The translations under genes were made by a program, and so were the position numbers. From positions 33,229,659 to 33,293,658 of the forward strand of contig CM036252.1 in the NCBI GenBank assembly GCA_020698575.1: a stretch of 64,000 nt of DNA, in the 5' to 3' direction. The first letter of the stretch is position 1. The number at the start of each line of letters is the position of its first letter. A model generated the notes under the pieces. It had not been told where the DNA came from, ran no database searches, and saw only the letters and a list, made by a program, of their open reading frames with translations. The DNA is from Bostrychus sinensis (taxonomy: Eukaryota > Chordata > Actinopteri > Gobiiformes > Eleotridae). Below are positions 34,499-47,200 of the stretch, piece by piece.

Positions 34499-35713
34499 CA
34501 CTCACCGGCCACTTTATTAGGTACACCTTGCTAGTACCGGGTTGGACCCCCTTTTGCCTCCAGAACTGCCTTAATCCTTCGTGGCATAGATTCAACAAGG
34601 TACTGGAAACATTCCTCAGAGAGTTTTGTCCATATTGACATGATAGCATCATGCAGTTGCTGCAGATTTGTCGGCTGCACATCCATGATGCGAATCTCCC
34701 GTTCCACCACATCCCAAAGGTGCTCTATTGGATTGAGATCTGGTGACTGTGGAGGCCATTGGAGTACAGTGAACTCATTGTCATGTTCAAGAAACCAGTC
34801 TGAGATGACTCGAGCTTTATGACATGGCGCGTTATCCTGCTGGAAGTAGCCATCAGAAGATGGTACACTGTGGTCATAAAGGGATGGACATGGTCAGCAA
34901 CAATACTCAGGTAGGCTGTGGCGTTGCAACGATGCTCAATTGGTACTAAGGGACCCAAAGTATGCCAAGAAAATATCTCCCACACCATTACACCGCCACC
35001 ACCAGCCTGAACCGTTGATACAAGGCAGGATGGTTCCATGCTTTCATGTTGTTGACGCCAAATTCTGACCCTACCATCCGAATGTCGCAGCAGAAATAGA
35101 GACTCATCAGACCAGGCAACTTTTTTCCAATCTTCTATCGTCCAATTTTGATGAGCCTGTGCGAATTGTAGCCTCAGTTTCCTGTTCTTAGCTGACAGGA
35201 GTGGCACCCGGTGTGGTCTTCTGCTGCTGTAGCCCATCTTCCTCAAGGTTGGACGTGTTGTGCGTTCAGAGATGCTCTTCTGCAGACCTCGGTTGTAACA
35301 AGTGGTTATTTGAGTTACTGTTGCCTTTCTATCAGCTCGAACCAGTCTGGCCATTCTCCTCTGACCTCTGGCATCAACAAGGCATTTTCGCCCACAGAAC
35401 TGCCGCTCACTGGATATTTTCTCTTTTTCAGACCAATTCTCTGTAAACCCTAGAGATGGTTGTGCGTGAAAATTCCAGTAGATCAGCAGTTTCTGAAATA
35501 CTCAGCCCAGCCCGTCTGGAACCCACAACCATGCCACGTTCAAAGTCACTTAAATCACCTTTCTTCCCCTGATGCTGGGTTTGAACTGCAGCAGATCGTC
35601 TTGACCATGTCTACAGCCTAAATGCATTGAGTTGCTGCCACGTGATTGGCTGATTAGAAATTTGTGTTAATGAGCAGTTGGACAGGTGTGCCTAATAAAG
35701 TGGCCGGTGAGTG
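34499..35713 (-). mobile_element. Tc1/mariner transposon, nearly full length, frameshifted
   Basis: Inverted ends CACTCACCGGCCACTTTATT and its exact complement bound a 1215-base element flanked by TA on both sides (34497-34498, 35714-35715). On the minus strand the transposase can be followed across frames: an N-terminal helix-turn-helix region (SDFERGMVVGSRRAGLS near 35550), then AWSDESLFLL with the first acidic residue, GGGGVMVWEIF, the second acidic block QQDNAPCHKA in a shifted frame near 34840, and SPDLNPIEHLWD with WTKL downstream. At least two frameshifts separate these blocks, so this copy cannot make transposase, though its ends look intact. Confidence 0.9.
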
Positions 35714-35715
35714 TA

Positions 35716-38009
35716 GATTACGAGTTTAATTGAGACAAATTCTCACCAATCACTTGGTGAAGTTATGCAACAGACTGGAAATGTTCTTTGTTAAGTGTAA
35801 ACCTCACAAAAGCATACGGCTATCAAATTAATGAATATCCCTGAAATTATAATTAGATGATACATTTTGCTAAAAATGAATGAAATCAAAGGTCTTAGCC
35901 TTTACTCCTAACTCTATAACTAAAGCAGAGCTTTAGTGACAGCCACTCATCTTCTGTCATAGGAGCGCAGGTGGGCGGGGTTTAGTGCCGGTGCTCCAGC
36001 AGCAGGTGGTTTCTGAGCATGTGATTGGCTGATAACAGATCCCACTGTCTTTGCCTTGGAAAAGTATTACAGAAAATATGCAGATTTAAAAAAACGTGCA
36101 AGAAGTATGACAGGCAACAATTTTATTTTGATTCCTTGAAAACTGTAGCTGTTAGAAAAAAAACTGGGTCCTCCCTTGATAGGGATCTATCAAATGGCGC
36201 AACGCTTAAGTGTGTTTCCCTCACAGTTACAAAGTCACACATTTCTCAAAGAATGCATGAAGATGAACACATTACATTATCATGACACTGCAAACACTCA
36301 CAGCACTGAAGATTTTTACTATAATGAATATATGAAATTATATGAAGCTTGATTGTACGTATAACCAGCAAAATGTGAATAACATACAGATTACTCAAAG
36401 CTTGAGTGTACCTTTAATACTCAGCATAAAACCAACTCTCGGTGTTACCCATCTTACAATGACTTAAAGTAACAACATTTATAGCTTTTTAACTCATTAA
36501 CCTCTTCAAACTTCTGAAATTTTCTTCAGAAGCCTCAAATGTTGTCTTTGTAAAAAGTTAGAAAAAACACCAAACTAAGAGAAAATATTTTTCTTCACAG
36601 TTTAGAGTAGGAGCCTTTTGAATGGTAAACCAAACAAAAGACTGACTGTGTTACAGATCCACCTTAGTGTCCCCACCCCCTAAACAGTAGTACATGCATT
36701 CATGGGCATGACCCACCTGAACTGCCATGTACACAATTAGGTGTATTACCATAGTCCACCTTTGTTGAACCATTGGTAAAAGTTTTATTTTGTATTTCTG
36801 TGCCACAATTCAACACATAATAACTCGAAGTGCTTTACAAATATAACACATTAAAATGTAGACAGCCTGCTGAAGAAAACACACAGAAAGTAACCTTATC
36901 AGTTTTACTGTAAAAAAGTGGTTAGACCAACAAAGGCCAATGTTTACTTTAAATAACACTATCCACTTACTTAGACATGATGTCTTTGAATAAACTTTAA
37001 ATGTAAAAAATAATTTTAAACTGCTTTTAAATATTTTAGACATAAAAATGATATTAAATAACAAAGGAATATATATAAAGTATCAATATAAAATGTACAG
37101 TTAAAAATATACTCAAATTTCCCTGGACATGAAAGTTTCAGTGTTAATTATATGATTTATAATGTATATTTTGCAGTGAGACTTTTGTTATTATTGCTTG
37201 CTCTTATATTATGTGTCATAGTTTGCAATGTATACATGTCTACTGGTAACCAATTTAACTGATAATAAAGGTCTTCATTCAGTCAGAATAAAACACATAA
37301 TTGAAATATTCAAAAATTTCCCTGGCCCTGGCCAAACAAAAAACTTGTCTTCACATATCTGAGACCAAATTACAGAGTAAAACTTTATAATATGACTTAC
37401 TAAACTGGCACTTTCTCTCCAAAGTTTGCTTTCATAACTTATATAAAGTAGTTATTTTCAGCTGAGCATACTCTCTTTGACAAAACTTAAACTTCCTTAT
37501 CAGGTTTCTTCCTCTGACATCGACTTGCAGAAATGCAAATATTTCATTGAGTGCCAGTGTCAAGGGCCTCCTCATGCATAATGACCAGCTATAGTTGTCA
37601 AAAGGTTGTCTAGTTTGCATCTCACCTAGTTACAAACCAAAGAAAGAAACTTGTCTTTGCATATCTGGAACTAAATTATAAACTAAAAACACTTTAATAT
37701 GAAATGCACAGATATAAATAAATGGCCAAAGACCATTTTACACTTTAATACTCAAAATAGTGCTGCTCTATAATAAATAATAATAAAGACTTGCTCTGAT
37801 GCCATAATAAATATTGTCACTTTCTTCATACATCCGCAATTAAAAACTACAATACCTATATACAGTATTACATTATACATTATACTACATTACATTAAAA
37901 ACTACTGTGTGTATAAAATCTGTCCAGAAAAAGGACTGCCAACAGCTAACTGAAAAAAAAAATAAATAAAAAAATAACAACACGAAAGCTGCCAAAACTC
38001 TGATTTTTA
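35716..38009. other. AT-rich intergenic sequence, no gene seen
   Basis: A 86-codon frame at 36025-36285 follows a small GC-rich patch (35960-36010) but has no recognisable domain. Nothing else is seen. Confidence 0.35.
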
Positions 38010-38217
38010 TTAAGTTACTTGTATTCTGTTTATTTCGTGGCTCGTGTGGTTTACTCGCGCTTCCGCGGTGTCCCATGTGTTAGAAAGAATCTCAGACTGA
38101 TCAATCTGTGTCAATAAAATGCCATAAGGATATGACTTTATTTGGAAAGGCAGGGCTCCGCGATCTACACGCACTGACTTTACAGTCGACTGATAGATCG
38201 CGATCGACGGGTTGAGG
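38010..38217. mobile_element. Probable hAT-like element fragment
   Basis: The right end GATCGCGATCGACGGGTTGAGGACC followed by ACTGG has the form of common fish hAT ends (complement CCAGTGGTCCTCAACC). The left end is not found, so boundaries are approximate. Confidence 0.35.
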
Positions 38218-38487
38218 ACCACTGGCTTAAAGGTACTTTTAATTTTCTGATTTTCTGATTGGTTGATTGGCAATGCAGTTTTAGATCCAAAACAAAAAAT
38301 GTAAACAAAAATAACTTGGCCATTAGCCTATGTAAAACATATTTTTAATTGTTAATAAATCAACTGTACCATTGTTATCAGTAAAACTAATATCTGATTT
38401 AAACAACGGTATTTTTTTTGGGACACATGTGGGTAATTTTATATTTTTATGAAATATATGTATATATACAGCTCATAGCACCTTTGC
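38218..38487. repeat. Dispersed repeat, copy 2 (first copy at 15060-15390)
   Basis: It shares TTTTCTGATTGG, CAATGCAGTTTTAGA, CATTGTTATCAGTAAAACTA, the GGGACAC block and CTCATAGCACC with the first copy, in the same order and orientation. It lies next to the gal3st4 CpG island. Confidence 0.7.
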
Positions 38488-38519
38488 TATGATGTTTATG
38501 TTTAATGTTTAAATCTGGG

Positions 38520-39480
38520 CCCCACAGACGCGCTTGTGTCCGTCCAGCTCCGTCCACTCAGACCTGAGCTCACCGACTCTGAAAACAACCCGCTCTTATT
38601 GTGGAAGCGCCCGGATGTGTGCTGAATAATCTGCCTCTCCGCTGTGCCTCGGTGCTGTGTGCGGCGGGTACACATCGTGCGCGGTGCCATTAGCGGGGGT
38701 TCTGGCTCCTCAGCCTCGGCGACACAAAGAAGCGCAGAGGGGCCCTCCGCGGACTGAGCCGAGGGGACCGGACCGCGGCGGGGCTTGTTACTGGAGCCTT
38801 TTTTTTTAACTGAAGCGCGCTGTGTGGAGCTGTCCGGTGCCGGGGGTGCGATGGCCTGAGCTGTGCCGCGCGGAGCTGCCCCCAAACATTCGAGATGCTG
38901 AGAGCCCCTCGGAACGTCACGGCACAACACCGAGCGCGGGCCCGAATCAGCGATGCTTTTCCGGCGGAGAGCCAGGTACTGTCCCCTGTCCTGTCCTGTC
39001 CTGTCCTGTGGTAGGCCCGAGAGCGCGGGGGGGAGCAGCCCGGCTCAGATTCTGAGGAGAAACCGGAGAAGGTGTGGGTGGGGGGCTCGGAGTCCACCGC
39101 GGAGGCCTCTGTGGCTAGATTTCCACACAACTCTTTCCATTCGCACAGCGCTCTCTCTGGACACTTGATGTGGGTGATCCGTGCGCGTGTTTACAGTGGG
39201 CTGTGGCACGCGGTTCCTATTCTTTTCATCCATATATGTACCATAATACTCTCATCTGTAGTTGCATAAGCACTGAATGCACGGTGCATGTGTGAAGAAC
39301 GAGGTGTGAGATGGAAAGAAGGGAGAAGGCGCTGAAGGTGTGCCGCTGCCGCTGCCGCCGCCGCCGCTGCTGCTGTAGGGCTGCATGCTGCCGTCACAAA
39401 GCACAGCCAACTGCGCGGATCTGAGCGTGGGCTCTGCTGTGGGTCAGCTGCCTGGCTGCAGCAGTGTGGGTCCACTCCAG
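38520..39480 (+). promoter_or_regulatory. CpG-rich promoter region of gal3st4 with probable 5' UTR exon
   Basis: The GC- and CpG-rich block is unlike the flanking AT-rich DNA. A strong donor (GAGAGCCAG followed by GTACTG) ends a likely untranslated exon at 38975, in the right place to splice to the coding exon whose acceptor is at 40390. A GCC/GCT triplet stretch lies at 39342-39376. The transcription start is not determined. Long open frames on both strands here are composition artefacts. Confidence 0.6.
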
Positions 39481-39550
39481 TGTGGAGAGAAGGAAGGACA
39501 CAAGGCAGAAAATAATACTTGAAAAATGCTCAACTCTTATAGGCTACGAA

Positions 39551-39793
39551 AGTGTCCCCATCACAAAACATAATAAAAATAGTAGACTATAGGTGTACAT
39601 TAATACTTTTTTGTGGGGCACACGTTAATAAAAAAATAAACAAACACACAAAAAACATTAACGTATGCTATTATTACATATACTGACGAGGACACTTTTG
39701 TCACTACAAAAAAATCCTAAATCTGTCTAAATCAGTGTTGTTGGTAATCTTTGACCCCCGAAAACTCCACTTTGCATTAAGAATATTGGAAAT

Positions 39794-39837
<44 letters not shown>

Positions 39838-40175
39838 TTTTTTAAGGAAACAGAGATTCTAGTACATACCTTGGCATAAAAGGGTTAATATTTTGAAAAT
39901 ATTTTAATATTTGGTATTTATGATCAGAGCACGAGTTCATCAACAGATCTATGAAAAAAAGTGCAACAAATGAATGTATACTATTTTTGTGATGTTTTGT
40001 GGAGAGGACACTTGTCACTGAGCAGGAGCAATGTAACAAATTTAGTAGAGAGTGTAAAAATGAAGTTATGTTAGATTTGTGTTTAGAATATCAACATTAG
40101 TGATAAAATACACACCTGAGACACATTTCATAGGAAAAGTAAGAACCACTGCAAAGTTATCAACAAAATAAATAA
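39551..40175. repeat. Dispersed repeat, copy 1 (second copy at 58850-59415)
   Basis: Shared blocks in order: GTGTCCC, AACTCCA/TTTGCATT.AGAATATT, TTTGGTATT.ATGATCA, GTAACAAATTTAGT, AGAGAGTGTAAAAAT, CATTAGTGATAAAATACACA and GAGACACATTTCAT. It is non-coding, with a (TTTA)n run at 39799-39840 inside this copy. It lies in the presumed first intron of gal3st4. Confidence 0.7.
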
Positions 40176-40391
40176 ATACAGTTTCATTCAGACAATTCAG
40201 TCAAATGGATAAAACACCTGTGATGATGAAGCTCCATGTCTGATGATTCAGTGATAAAATGTTTGAGTATATGAGTTATTGAAAAGTGCTTTATCTGCCC
40301 ATGGCAGTGACTTAACTGTGACTTGGGCCCCTGTAGCTCTCTGTCGGCTCCTGGTGTGTGTGATTGTTACTGACCCTGTGTGTGTTGCAGA

Positions 40392-43300
40392 ATGCTGCGG
40401 TGGCTGGTGTGCACTCGGCTGGGCCCACTGTGGATGTGGAAAGCGTTGCTGGTCTTTGTGGCCGTTGTGTTTGCTGGACAGCTGCTCGGAGTCATCTTCC
40501 ACAAAAGGTACGCTATTGGCACAGAGCATCCTACAGTATTAAAGCAGGACTATGCAACTTTGCTCGTTTGTTTGTTGTTTTTGTGCTTTTTTTCTCTACT
40601 GAGTGCCAGAGACAACGTTTCAGTGTAAAGTATAAGTATGGAAGTGTCCTGCCTTTTGGTCGTTCTGACAGTCTCCACTTGCAGGACTTTATACTTCATG
40701 GACACCACGCACAAAAGTCGCATAGTCTGTCTATGGAAAGCTGTGTGAATATTTAGTCTGATATCATTTATATCAGCCTTAATTTTCTTTACTTGTAAGC
40801 CTTTTTTGTCCACTAGTGATTCTAGTGGTGTGTGATTTAGTCAACGTGCACTAGTAAAGACAAAACTGCTTAATAGTCATATTAGTAGATGCCAAATTGC
40901 TCACTAGTACTACTAGTAAGACAAAGTCTGTCAACATGTACAACTAGTAAGGTCCAAAATAGTCACTAGTACAACTAGTGACACCCAAGTGTGTACTAGT
41001 ACTACTAGTACTAGTACTACTAGTACACACTGTTTTGTCTGCTAGTGAGCTCTAAAATTGCCCTAGTACTATTAGTGGAGCCATCTTTGTGACACTAGTT
41101 CAACAGTTTTGGGTCCACTTGTAGTACTAGTGTGCAAAATTGCTTTACTAGTAACTGTTTAAAGCGTTAAGTAGTTCGCTAGTGGGACATATCTTTCATC
41201 CCCTAGTGCTACTAGTGAGCCTTTTACTGTGCACTACATCCACTAGTAGACATTTTTGCCTCAGTTCTGTCACTGTGAAGATCACAAAATGACTTACACA
41301 TTTACATGTTGACAGTTTGGCATCCACTAGTACTACTAGTAGGCATTTTGTTCTTAATAGTAGATATGACATTTGACCCATCCACTATAGTACTAGTAAA
41401 CATTCTGTGGTGTACTAATACAACTACTCAACTAGTGTCTCACTGAGAGCATTAAAATGACAGAAAGTTATGCAACGAAGCATTTCACTGTCAACTAGAA
41501 CTACTAGTTCTACTATTAGACAATTTTTGCCTCACTAGTGTTATTAGTAGGCATTTTGGCTGTTACTCAAAGTAAAAGTTGCAGCTTTTAAATGACTCTT
41601 GGACTGTAAAGAGGTATTATTGGCTAATATAGAAATGATTATCTGTAAGCCTCTATTTATGCTGCTCTGTAGCCTACTACTCTGTAAACATCTCTGAGCT
41701 TACTAGTGCTCCTTGTAAGCCATAATGTGTCTACTAGTCCACTAGTTAACATGTTAGTGCCCACTAGTGCTACTAGTAGTGCTAGTGACCAATTCTAGAC
41801 CTCACTAGTAGACAAAGCTATGTTACTAGTAGTACTGCACACTTGGGTGTCACTAGTTGTACTAGTGACAATTTTTATGCCTCACTAGTTGTACATGTTG
41901 ACTGTCTGTCATGTCTACTGTCTGTAGTGCACAAGTTGACTAAATGACACACTACCAGTAGTACTAGTGGCCAAAAAAGGCTTACCAGGAAAGAAAATGA
42001 AGGCTGATATTGATATCAGAATAAATACTCAAACAGCTTTCCGTAGTCTTTAAAGCACTCAGAATACAGAGTTTGCAATAGTGGCTCAGGTACAGCGGTA
42101 TAGTGATCATATAAGCGTCATATAACTAGGAGGTTGCCGGTTCAAATTTTTAGTTTATCTTGAGCAAGACACTCACCTTGCCTGTATGAATGTGTCAGTG
42201 TGACTGTGTGTTTGGTGGTCGTAGTATCCATTAAAATCAAAATAATAAAAATATAAGAAATGACAAACAAATAATAATAGATTGGATTTATATTGTGCTT
42301 TACATTAGTCCATTATTCATGCTCTCCTCAGTGACTTCTGTAACAACAACTGCCCTGGGGCAGGCTGATGAAAGCATGGCTGCCAAACTGCACTTAGGAC
42401 CCCTCAGGCCACTACTAAACACAGTCACACTGACACAATCCTACATAGGCAAGGTGGGTGAAGTGTCTTGCCTAAGGACACAATGACACAGTATGCAATG
42501 CTGGTAGCGGGGCTTGAACCACCAACCTTCGGGTTAGCAAGCAAACATCTCTACCGACTAAGCTACTGCTGCCCCAAACACAACAAAAAATCTCAAAACC
42601 ATGAGGAAGTTTGAAGAGGTCCTAACATCTGCTATATATTTAGAAGGTGCATTATTACAAAAGTAACTTTAGCCTCTCTCTAAAGGAGTCTCTCATCTGT
42701 GGCGGCTTCATGTTACACATTCCACTCAGATAGAATCACATTTTTCTCTCATGAGTTTTGGTTTTTGGACACATTTTCAGACCTTGCAGTAACTAGTCCT
42801 ACACACTGAAATAAGTCTGTGCATGTGTTTGTGTGCAGCAGTGTGACACCGGCTGCTCACTCCATCTTCTCGTCGCCCGACGCTCAGGGGCCCTCACTGG
42901 GCTCCTGTCAGGCTCACACACACATCATGTTCCTGAAGACCCACAAGACGGCCAGCAGCACTGTACTCAACATGCTGTACCGCTTCGGAGAGGAGCGGGA
43001 GCTGCGCTTCGCTCTGCCGCTGGGCTACCAGCTGGGCTACCCTCTGCCCTTCAACGCACACCGGGTCAAAGGTTACAGAGGCCCCAGGGCCCTCGAATTC
43101 CACATCATGGGCAACCACATGAGGTTCAACAAGGCCGAGGTATGCTTTTAACCCAGAGACCATAGAATAAACTGAGGAAACTGTTTAATGTTTGGCATTC
43201 TGACAGAAACCTTTACTGTCATAGAGTCACATTAGCATAGTTACACATTTAATTCAATTCATTTTTATTTCTATAACCCAAAATCACAACAGCAGTCGCC

Positions 43301-44246
43301 TCAAATGGCTTTACAATTTGTCACACAATCAAACATAAACACAATCAAACATAAACACAATCAAACACTACAAAAAATAATATCTACCTTTATTAAAATG
43401 ACTTAAATTCACATTATTAGTATTGATTCAAGCAATTTTCACTAGATTGGATTTATTTACTTATTAGGTTACTTATTACCAGATTATTTGACTTGTTTCA
43501 AGTTATTTGTTTCCTTTTTTTTCAAGCTATTTTTACTTATTTCAAGCAAAATGTGTCCGTGGGGTAAGAAAATTCCACAGAAAATTTTGCTAAAAATAGC
43601 TTGAAACAGGTCAAACATCTAGTCTAATAAGTAAATAAATCCAATCTAGTAAAAATTACTTGCATCAAGATTAATAATCTGAATTCAAGTTATTTTAACT
43701 AATGTAGATATTGTGTTTATACATAAACATACAATCAAACATAAACACAATCAGACATAAACAATTACTAAACTAAACAGTCCCAGGACATCCCCTGTCC
43801 CTCTCGGTAAGGAAAAACCCCTAAAAAAACTATATCAGTGCTTTATAATTAGAGTAAATGGGACATGTATGAGTGTTTTTGTTAGTATGTTATTAACATA
43901 CTATATTCTCTAAAGGCAGGACCCTAAACTGGTGTTTACACTTATTGTGTTTTTAAATTGTTACTGCTCTGGTCCATTTGTCCACATCTACAAATGTAGC
44001 CTGGAGTTTATAGTAGTGGTTGGTGACATCCGGCTCATGGGAGAAGTCTGGCCAGCAGCCAAAAATTTCTGGCCCATGAGACATTTTTGAGATAAAACAT
44101 TTCATTATGACTCTGAGTTGTGTGGATGTCATACTGTCATAGGAATGCACAATAATGCATTTTTGAACTGATAACTGATAATTTGAAGCTTCTTGCAATC
44201 AGTACTGATAATTGTTATATACGATTTTTTTAATCTAATTTTACGT

Positions 44247-44278
<32 letters not shown>

Positions 44279-47200
44279 GTACAGATTACTTTAACAGTAT
44301 AGCTTGTACCAGACTCTATTAAGACAGATCTTACTCATAAAACCTGAAAAGTCTATGAATATGGAGTAAAATTATTTGATTTGACTCAATCTTAGGTATC
44401 TAGTCTACTCATAAGCACAATAACTTACACTCACACTGTAGGCTGTGTCCCACTGTGACCTGGTAGAAGTCACACATTAACTATTTTGCAATGACTTGCA
44501 CTCCACCATTCAGCCATGAGATCTTGAATCTAACAGTGAAAAGTTTGTCCGCAGCTGTTGCTCTGTAAACACATGAGACTGAGGCTGTGAAAGAAGCCAT
44601 CAGATCTGTGGATTAATAAAAGGTTTGCGTAGGAAAGAGACTGTCCTCTCGCTGCGAGGCTGTTCTCTGCTCTGTGTGAGAGAGGAAGCCTGAGCTGAGC
44701 AGCAGTGGGGCTCGTAAAACTCACTCCACACACACTCCCGAGTAATAGTTTATTCAGTTTGACAAATATTAACAGACAACACGGCCTTTTAAGACTCAAC
44801 ACTGTTTAATTGTTAAACTTTTGAAGTGGGGAAACGTGCCATGCAGTGCTGTCTGTGTGTGACTGAAGACAGCAGGGTGGGCTGCTCCAAGTAACCCCTT
44901 CCCTCTTCTTTCCTTTCTACACTTACCTCACACGTCTCTACACACTCACATCACACACGTCTCTACACACATCACACATGTCTCTACACACTCACATCAC
45001 ACATGTCTCTACACACTCACATCACACACGTCTCTACACACTCACATCACACATGTCTCTACACACTCACATCACACATGTCTCTACACACTCACATCAC
45101 ACATGTCTCTACACACTCACATCACACACGTCTCTACACACTCACATCACACACGTCTCTATACACTCACATCACACATGTCTCTACACACTCACATCAC
45201 ACACGTCTCTACACACTCACATCACACACATCTCTACATACTCACACGTCTCTACACACTCACATCACACACGTCTCTACACACATCACACACGTCTCTA
45301 CACACTCACATCACACACGTCTCTACACACTCACACCTCACACGTCTCTACACACTCACACCTCACACGTCTCTACACACATCACACACGTCTCTACACA
45401 CTCACATCACACACGTCTCTACACACTCACATCACACATGTCTCTACACACTCACATCACACACGTCTCTACACACTCACATCACACACGTCTCTACACA
45501 CTCACATCACACATGTCTCTACACACTCACATCACACACGTCTCTACACACTCACATCACACACATCTCTACACACTCACATCACACGTCTCTACACACT
45601 CACATCACACACGTCTCTACACACATCACATCACACACGTCTCTACACACTCACATCACACATCTCTACACACTCACACCTCACACGTCTCTACACACTC
45701 ACATCACACATGTCTCTACACACTCACATCACACACGTCTCTACACACTCACATCACACGTCTCTACACACTCACACCTCACACGTCTCTACACACTCAC
45801 ATCACACGTCTCTACACACTCACATCACATGTCTCTACACACTCACACCACACACGTCTCTACACACTCACACGTCTCTACACACGCACACCTCACACAT
45901 CTCTACACACTCACACCTCACACGTCTACACACTCAAACGTCTCTACAGACTCACACCACACACGTCTCTACACACTCACACCTCACACGTCTCTACACA
46001 CCACACACGTCTCTACACACTCACACGTCTCTACACACTCACACGTCTCTACACACTCACACCACACACGTCTCTACACACTCACACGTCTCTACACACT
46101 CACACGTCTCTACACACTCACACGTCTCTACACACTCACACCTCACACGTCTCTACACACCACACACGTCTCTACACACTCACACGTCTCTACACACTCA
46201 CACGTCTCTACACACTCACACGTCTCTACACACTCACACCACACACGTCTCTACACACTCACACCTTACATGTCTCTACACTCACACCACACACGTCTCT
46301 ATACGCTGCTTATCCTGCACTTGGAAAAAAAAGAATAGTAATAATAGTAATAAAATAAAAAGAAACAAAAAATGAGGGGAAAATATCAATTTCAGTCATA
46401 GCTCTAAAATATACAAGTGTACAATACTTTTTTCCAACATAAAAAGAGAGCTACAGGTTTTCAGTTTAAGCCAAGTTAGCACTGTTTCTCAATGTAACCC
46501 CAGTAACAGAAATATATCTCCTCCTAACTTCCCTTTTAGCTTTTTGTAAAGAAAATTCACACATATCTCTCAACTTGTATTTGCTGCAGGAACTAAAAAG
46601 AAAGTCTGGACACAATCTGGAAGTGTTTTAGCATTTGCCTTGAATATTATTTGCATAATTCTATCTCTGAACATCAAAACACGAGAATTAAAAAATAATT
46701 GAGTAGTCTGATCATAATACTTAGCCTTATTTATATGTGTATGTGTATATGTATGGTTTGTTTTTGCTGTAGATCAAACTTATCTATTATGGTAGATTTA
46801 TAAGTTGATCCCCACAATTCCACACAGTAAGTTAAATAAGGAAGGATCAGTGAGCAGTAAATTAAATACAAACCACTGTGATTAAGTGTGTCCCTGGCTT
46901 TATACAGGATTGCTATTGACTTTGAAATTTTTCCTTTCACATATTCTACATGTTGTTTCCAATTAAGTTTACAATCTATCACAAACCCCAGAAATTTCAT
47001 TTCAAACATCTTTATAATTTCCACATTACTGATTTTTAAGTTAATGTTGTTTCCAAATACCATAAATTTGGTTTTCCTAACATCAAGAGATCATTTATTT
47101 ACATCAAACCAAATTTTGAGCATTTTTTTTTTATTGTAGTCTGTTTTGTAAGTAACTTTTTAGCCAGTAGTTACCTGTCCCTCTTATACCATAAGGTTCC

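Noticed and set aside
36025..36285. 86-codon open frame near a small GC-rich patch
   Set aside because: No domain, no splice partners, composition like the flanks.
38502..39475. Long open frames on both strands (up to 146 codons)
   Set aside because: They fall in a CpG island with a GCC/GCT triplet run; stop codons are rare by composition and no domain is recognisable.
42833..43165. Alternate frame ORF over gal3st4 exon 3 and its antisense
   Set aside because: Shadows of the true frame, which carries the PAPS-binding motif and matches phases of both neighbouring exons.
44932..46310. CRISPR-like regular repeats
   Set aside because: Repeats are contiguous with no unique spacers, in a vertebrate intron.
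44978..46375. Three overlapping plus-strand open frames of 411-465 codons
   Set aside because: They are the three readings of a minisatellite without stop codons; His/Thr/Ser periodic translation, no splice or domain support.
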